Source: Alcanivorax sp. | GTDB lineage: Bacteria > Pseudomonadota > Gammaproteobacteria > Pseudomonadales > Alcanivoracaceae | NCBI RefSeq assembly: GCF_002726155.1 | Contig: NZ_PBSH01000039.1 | Coordinates: 62,001-126,000, forward strand | DNA length: 64,000 bases | Direction: 5' to 3' | Shown: piece by piece, positions 60,370 through 64,000 of the stretch | Numbering within the stretch: position 1 is the first letter of the stretch | Layout: every line of letters begins with the position of its first letter | Notes under the pieces: generated by a model | Told to the model about the DNA's origin: nothing | The model's database searches: none | What the model saw: only the letters and a program-made list of their open reading frames with translations | Program-made: the position numbers and the translations under genes

Positions 60370-61605
60370 ATGAGGGAACCTGTCATGTTTCGTTCTGTTG
60401 TGCTGTCGAAAGGGCTGTTGAGAGTGCTGTCGGGGCTGATCGCCACGGGAATGGCGGCGGGGGCGTTGTCCCTGCAGGGGTGTTCCGATCCGGAGTCGGA
60501 AGACAAGGCGCCGGCCCGCCCGGCACTGGTGGCCCAGCCGCTGTCGGCGGATGCCAGTCAGGACGTGTTCCCCGGTGAAATTCGTGCCCGTTATGAGCCG
60601 GAGCTGGGGTTTCGCATTGGTGGCAAGATCAGCCAGCGTCTGGTGGACGTGGGTGACCGGGTCAGTGAAGGGACGGTACTGGCCAAGCTGGATACCGACG
60701 ATGTCAGCCTGAAACTGGATGCGGTGCGGGCGCAGATGGCGTCTGCCCAGGCCGATCACAAGCTGGCCAGCAGCGAACTGGAGCGCTACCGCGAGCTGAT
60801 GGAACGCAATGTGATCAGCCGTTCCCAGTTCGACTCTTTTGAAAGCCGTTATGACGCCAGTGTGGCGCAGTTACGCCAGGCCCGTGCGAACTTGAAGGTG
60901 GCCCGTAATCAGGCGGATTACGCATCGCTGAAAGCGCCCCGCGATGGGGTGATTGCCCAGCGATTGGCGGAGGCTGGCCAGGTAGTGGCTGCTGGTCAGG
61001 CGGTGTTTGTGCTGGCAATCGACGGCGACCGCGAAGTGCGGATCGATTTGCCGGAGCAGGACGTGGGCCGCTTCAAAATTGGTATGCCGGTGGCGATCGA
61101 ATTGTGGTCGCGCCCCGGAGAAGTATTCGAAGGCAAGATCCGCGAGTTGTCCCCTGCGGCAGACCCCCGCTCGCGTACCTTTGAAGCACGGGTCGCTTTC
61201 GAAAATGCCACTGTCGGCGCAGATCTGGGCCAATCTGCCCGGGTCTTTGTCAGCGGAGCCGCCAATGCCGACGTGCTCAGTATTCCCCTGTCGGCGCTCA
61301 CTGCCGAGGAAGGCGACACCTATGTGTGGGTGGTCAACCCGGACGCGCTGACATTACAGAAAACGCCGGTAGAAGTGGGGCCCTATCAGGAGCAGGTAGT
61401 GCCGGTATTGCGCGGTCTTACATCACAGGACTGGATCGTGACTGCAGGCACGCAGTTGCTGCGTGAAGGACAGAGGGTTATTCCGGTGGATCGCCAGAAC
61501 CGTCAGCTGGATCTGGCTGAGGCTGAACCTGGCGAGCAGGCGGCCCCGGATGCACCGGCGGATGACAGTGCAGACGCGACGCCAAGCCCAGACGCGGACC
61601 AATAA
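60370..61605 (+). CDS. RND efflux periplasmic adaptor (membrane fusion lipoprotein)
   Basis: A 411-residue adaptor. A lipobox (SLQGC) near residue 35 makes it an inner-membrane-anchored lipoprotein. A lipoyl/barrel-sandwich region (GFRIGGKISQRLVDVGDRVSEG), an alpha hairpin (about 100-165), and SLKAPRDGVIAQRLAEAGQVV follow, then a beta-barrel and a membrane-proximal domain. It links the inner-membrane pump to an outer-membrane channel, which is not in the window. ATG 60370 has GAGGTG six bases upstream; ATG 60385 is the alternative. Eight bases plus AAGGAG separate it from the pump gene. Confidence 0.92.
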   Translation: MREPVMFRSVVLSKGLLRVLSGLIATGMAAGALSLQGCSDPESEDKAPARPALVAQPLSADASQDVFPGEIRARYEPELGFRIGGKISQRLVDVGDRVSEGTVLAKLDTDDVSLKLDAVRAQMASAQADHKLASSELERYRELMERNVISRSQFDSFESRYDASVAQLRQARANLKVARNQADYASLKAPRDGVIAQRLAEAGQVVAAGQAVFVLAIDGDREVRIDLPEQDVGRFKIGMPVAIELWSRPGEVFEGKIRELSPAADPRSRTFEARVAFENATVGADLGQSARVFVSGAANADVLSIPLSALTAEEGDTYVWVVNPDALTLQKTPVEVGPYQEQVVPVLRGLTSQDWIVTAGTQLLREGQRVIPVDRQNRQLDLAEAEPGEQAAPDAPADDSADATPSPDADQ

Positions 61606-61618
61606 GGAGAGTATGGCC

Positions 61619-64000
61619 ATGTCGTTCAATCTCTCCGAATGGGCGCTGAAAAACCGCACCCTGGTGCTCTACGCCATGATTCTTCTCGGTGCCATGGGGG
61701 CCATTTCCTATGCCAACCTGGGCCAGAGTGAAGATCCGCCGTTCACCTTCAAGCTGATGACCATCAACACCCTGTGGCCCGGTGCCAGTGCCGAGGAAGT
61801 GTCCCGGCAAATCACCGACCGGGTGGAAAAGAAACTGATGGAGACCGGCGACTTCGAGCGCATTACCTCCTATTCCCGGCCCGGTCAGTCGTTGGTCATG
61901 TTCATGGCTCGCGATGAAATGCGCTCCAAGGAAATCAAGGATCTCTGGTATCAGGTGCGCAAGAAGGTGGGCGATATTCACCATGCCCTGCCCCAGGACA
62001 TACAAGGTCCCTTCTTTAACGACGAATTCGGCACCACCTTCGGCAACATTTATGCGCTGACCGGGCAGGGATTCGATTACGCCATCATGAAAGACTACGC
62101 CGACCGCTTGCAGCTCGCGCTGCAACGGGTGGATGACGTGGGCAAGGTGGAATTGATCGGCCTGCAGGATGAAAAAATCTGGGTGGAAATCGCCAATACC
62201 AAGCTGGCCTCCCTGGGTATCCCGCTGGTGACGGTGCAGCAGGCGTTGCAGTCACAAAATGCTGTCGCCGACGCCGGATTCTTTGAGACCCCCAGCAGTC
62301 GTGTGCGGCTGCGTGTTTCCGGTGAATTCACCAGTGTGGACGATATTCGTAACTTCCCCATTCAGGTGGAAAACCGCACCCTGCGGCTGGGCGATATTGC
62401 CAGCGTCTATCGTGGTTTCAGTGATCCGCCGCAACCGCGCATGCGATTCATGGGCGAGAATGCCATCGGTATAGCCGTTTCCATGAAGGATGGCGGCGAC
62501 ATCCTCAAGCTGGGTGACAACCTGGACAAGACCTTCGCCAGATTGCAGGAAAACCTGCCCATCGGCATGGAGCTACGCAAAGTCTCGGATCAGCCGGCGG
62601 CGGTGGAAGCCGGTGTGGGAGAGTTTGTTCAGGTGTTGATGGAAGCACTGGCCATCGTGTTGCTGGTGAGCTTTTTCTCGCTGGGCTGGCGCACCGGCCT
62701 GGTGGTGGCGTTTTCCATTCCGCTGGTATTGGCGATGACCTTTGCGTCGATGAAATATTTCGACATCGGCCTGCACAAGATTTCCCTGGGGGCGTTGGTG
62801 TTGGCGCTGGGCTTGATGGTGGACGATGCCATTATCGCCGTGGAAATGATGGCGATTAAAATGGAGCAAGGCTTCAGCCGTATCAAGGCGGCCGGTTTTG
62901 CCTGGACCAGTACCGCCTTCCCCATGCTCACTGGCACCTTGATTACCGCGGCGGGTTTTCTTCCCATTGCCACTGCAGAATCGAGCACCGGGGAATATAC
63001 CCGCTCTATCTTCCAGGTAGTCACCATTGCCCTGCTGGCGTCCTGGGTGGCGGCGGTGGTGTTTGTTCCTTATCTGGGTGAAAAGCTGTTGCCCAGCCTG
63101 GCTCGTCATGATGCCAGTGGTGATGTGCACGACCCTTACCAGAAACCCTTCTATCGCCGTTTTCGTGGCTGGGTTGAGTGGTGTGTGCGATACCGGAAAA
63201 CGGTTATCGCGCTGACCGTGGGCATCTTTGTTTTCTCTCTTGTCTTGTTCCGTTTTGTTCCCCAGCAGTTTTTTCCGGCCTCTGGTCGCCTTGAGCTAAT
63301 GGTGGACATGAAGCTGGAAGAGGGGGCCTCGCTGACAGCGACCCAGGAAAAAGCCCTGCGTCTTGAAGCCATGCTTGGCGAGAACGAGATGATCGAAAAT
63401 TACGTGGGTTACATGGGCAGCGGCTCGCCCCGTTTTTATCTATCTCTGGATCAAAAACTGCCCGCCGCCAGTGTCGCCCAGTTTGTGGTGCTCACACGCA
63501 ACGTGGAAGAGCGCGAGGAAGTCCGTGAATGGTTAATGGACACCCTGGAGCGGGAATTCCCGGCGGTGCGTACCCGTGTCTCACGGCTGGAAAACGGCCC
63601 GCCGGTGGGGTATCCCATTCAGCTGCGTATTTCCGGGGAGCATATTCCCCAGGTGCGCGAACTGGCTCGCAGGGTGGCAGAAAAAGTTCGCGACAACGAG
63701 CACACTGCCAATGTGCATCTGGATTGGGAAGAGCCCAGCAAGGTGGTGCGTTTGATTGTGGATCAGGATCGTGCCCGGACCTTGGGCATCACTACCTCGG
63801 ATCTGTCCACTGCGTTGCAGGCGTCGCTTTCCGGCGTGGCGGTGAGCCAGTACCGGGAAGACAACGAACTGATCAATGTGGAAGTGCGTGGCGATAGCCA
63901 TGAGCGTCATGCGCTGGGCTTGCTGGGCAACCTGGCGGTGCAGACGGAAAATGGACGCAGCGTGCCGTTGAATCAGGTGGCAACGCTGGAGTCCGGGTTT
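61619..64000 (+). CDS. RND multidrug-type efflux pump (cut at window end)
   Basis: At least 794 residues are open to the window end. ATG 61619 has AAGGAG nine bases before it (ATG 61613 is too close). The start MSFNLSEWALKNRTLVLYAM, TM-helix 1, and a long porter domain with WPGASAEEVSRQITDRVEKKL fit RND family pumps. ISLGALVLALGLMVDDAIIAVE supplies the essential TM4 Asp-Asp proton relay, and TALLASWVAAVVFVP-like TM6 follows. It exports compounds in exchange for protons together with the adaptor. Substrates cannot be read from sequence; the C-terminal half is outside the window. Confidence 0.93.
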   Translation, partial: MSFNLSEWALKNRTLVLYAMILLGAMGAISYANLGQSEDPPFTFKLMTINTLWPGASAEEVSRQITDRVEKKLMETGDFERITSYSRPGQSLVMFMARDEMRSKEIKDLWYQVRKKVGDIHHALPQDIQGPFFNDEFGTTFGNIYALTGQGFDYAIMKDYADRLQLALQRVDDVGKVELIGLQDEKIWVEIANTKLASLGIPLVTVQQALQSQNAVADAGFFETPSSRVRLRVSGEFTSVDDIRNFPIQVENRTLRLGDIASVYRGFSDPPQPRMRFMGENAIGIAVSMKDGGDILKLGDNLDKTFARLQENLPIGMELRKVSDQPAAVEAGVGEFVQVLMEALAIVLLVSFFSLGWRTGLVVAFSIPLVLAMTFASMKYFDIGLHKISLGALVLALGLMVDDAIIAVEMMAIKMEQGFSRIKAAGFAWTSTAFPMLTGTLITAAGFLPIATAESSTGEYTRSIFQVVTIALLASWVAAVVFVPYLGEKLLPSLARHDASGDVHDPYQKPFYRRFRGWVEWCVRYRKTVIALTVGIFVFSLVLFRFVPQQFFPASGRLELMVDMKLEEGASLTATQEKALRLEAMLGENEMIENYVGYMGSGSPRFYLSLDQKLPAASVAQFVVLTRNVEEREEVREWLMDTLEREFPAVRTRVSRLENGPPVGYPIQLRISGEHIPQVRELARRVAEKVRDNEHTANVHLDWEEPSKVVRLIVDQDRARTLGITTSDLSTALQASLSGVAVSQYREDNELINVEVRGDSHERHALGLLGNLAVQTENGRSVPLNQVATLESGF

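Overview
The window looks like a chromosome segment of a marine, hydrocarbon-using gammaproteobacterium, most likely Alcanivorax or a close relative. This rests on gene content rather than a database match: an AlmA-like long-chain flavin monooxygenase, a FadL-family hydrocarbon/fatty-acid porin, two membrane desaturases each divergent from an AraC regulator, an acyl-CoA dehydrogenase, and typical gammaproteobacterial rep, rsuA, rlmI, comM/yifB, ubiK, glnK-amtB and creBCD genes. Base composition is fairly GC-rich and even. I see no phage, IS element, integrase or CRISPR array. The first gene (SDR) and the last gene (RND pump) are cut by the window edges.

Layout. 1-3.9 kb: SDR end, TauE-type exporter, GNAT, a tiny membrane peptide, an alpha/beta hydrolase and a small lipoprotein. 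4.1-8.6 kb: a NarL-type two-component pair, then a lipoprotein with DGT-type repeats and a second tiny membrane peptide. 8.7-13.2 kb: a secreted HNH nuclease, an unrecognised two-gene unit, and a Fur-boxed PepSY operon for iron. 13.2-17.3 kb: fadL-like porin, ycaC, pirin and a LysR regulator. 17.3-23 kb: an alkane/lipid module (AraC, AlmA-like monooxygenase, alpha/beta hydrolase, desaturase, AraC), closed by tRNA-Arg(CCG). 23.3-28.2 kb: a Gdx/SugE exporter, then an OmpR regulator, LysM-FecR protein and CHASE2-PAS kinase in one operon. 28.4-33.4 kb: two cytochrome c5-type proteins, rep, rsuA, a macro-domain protein and an ABM-like protein. 33.5-39.8 kb: second desaturase/AraC pair, NUDIX, SDR, acyl-CoA dehydrogenase and an AraC regulator. 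39.9-45.7 kb: a 1705-residue autotransporter and an OmpA-like lipoprotein. 45.8-49.8 kb: comM, ubiK, and glnK-amtB behind a sigma-54 promoter. 50-54.8 kb: rlmI, a potassium channel, a TetR / nitronate monooxygenase / SnoaL-like cluster, GAF and SpoIIAA-like proteins. 54.8-58.7 kb: creB-creC-creD. 58.8-64 kb: an outer-membrane protein and a TetR-controlled RND efflux pump.

Working together: the porin, monooxygenase, hydrolase, desaturases and acyl-CoA dehydrogenase fit uptake and terminal or subterminal oxidation of long-chain hydrocarbons plus membrane-lipid adjustment. The many local regulators (five AraC/LysR, two TetR, four two-component regulators or kinase pairs) suggest separately switched modules.

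The most unusual noncoding content is a dispersed family of 7-bp iterated, often palindromic intergenic elements at seven loci, a separate REP-like family at four loci, helically phased GTC or GG(A/T)CA boxes in front of two AraC-controlled genes, and a 35-bp dyad upstream of the nitronate monooxygenase gene.
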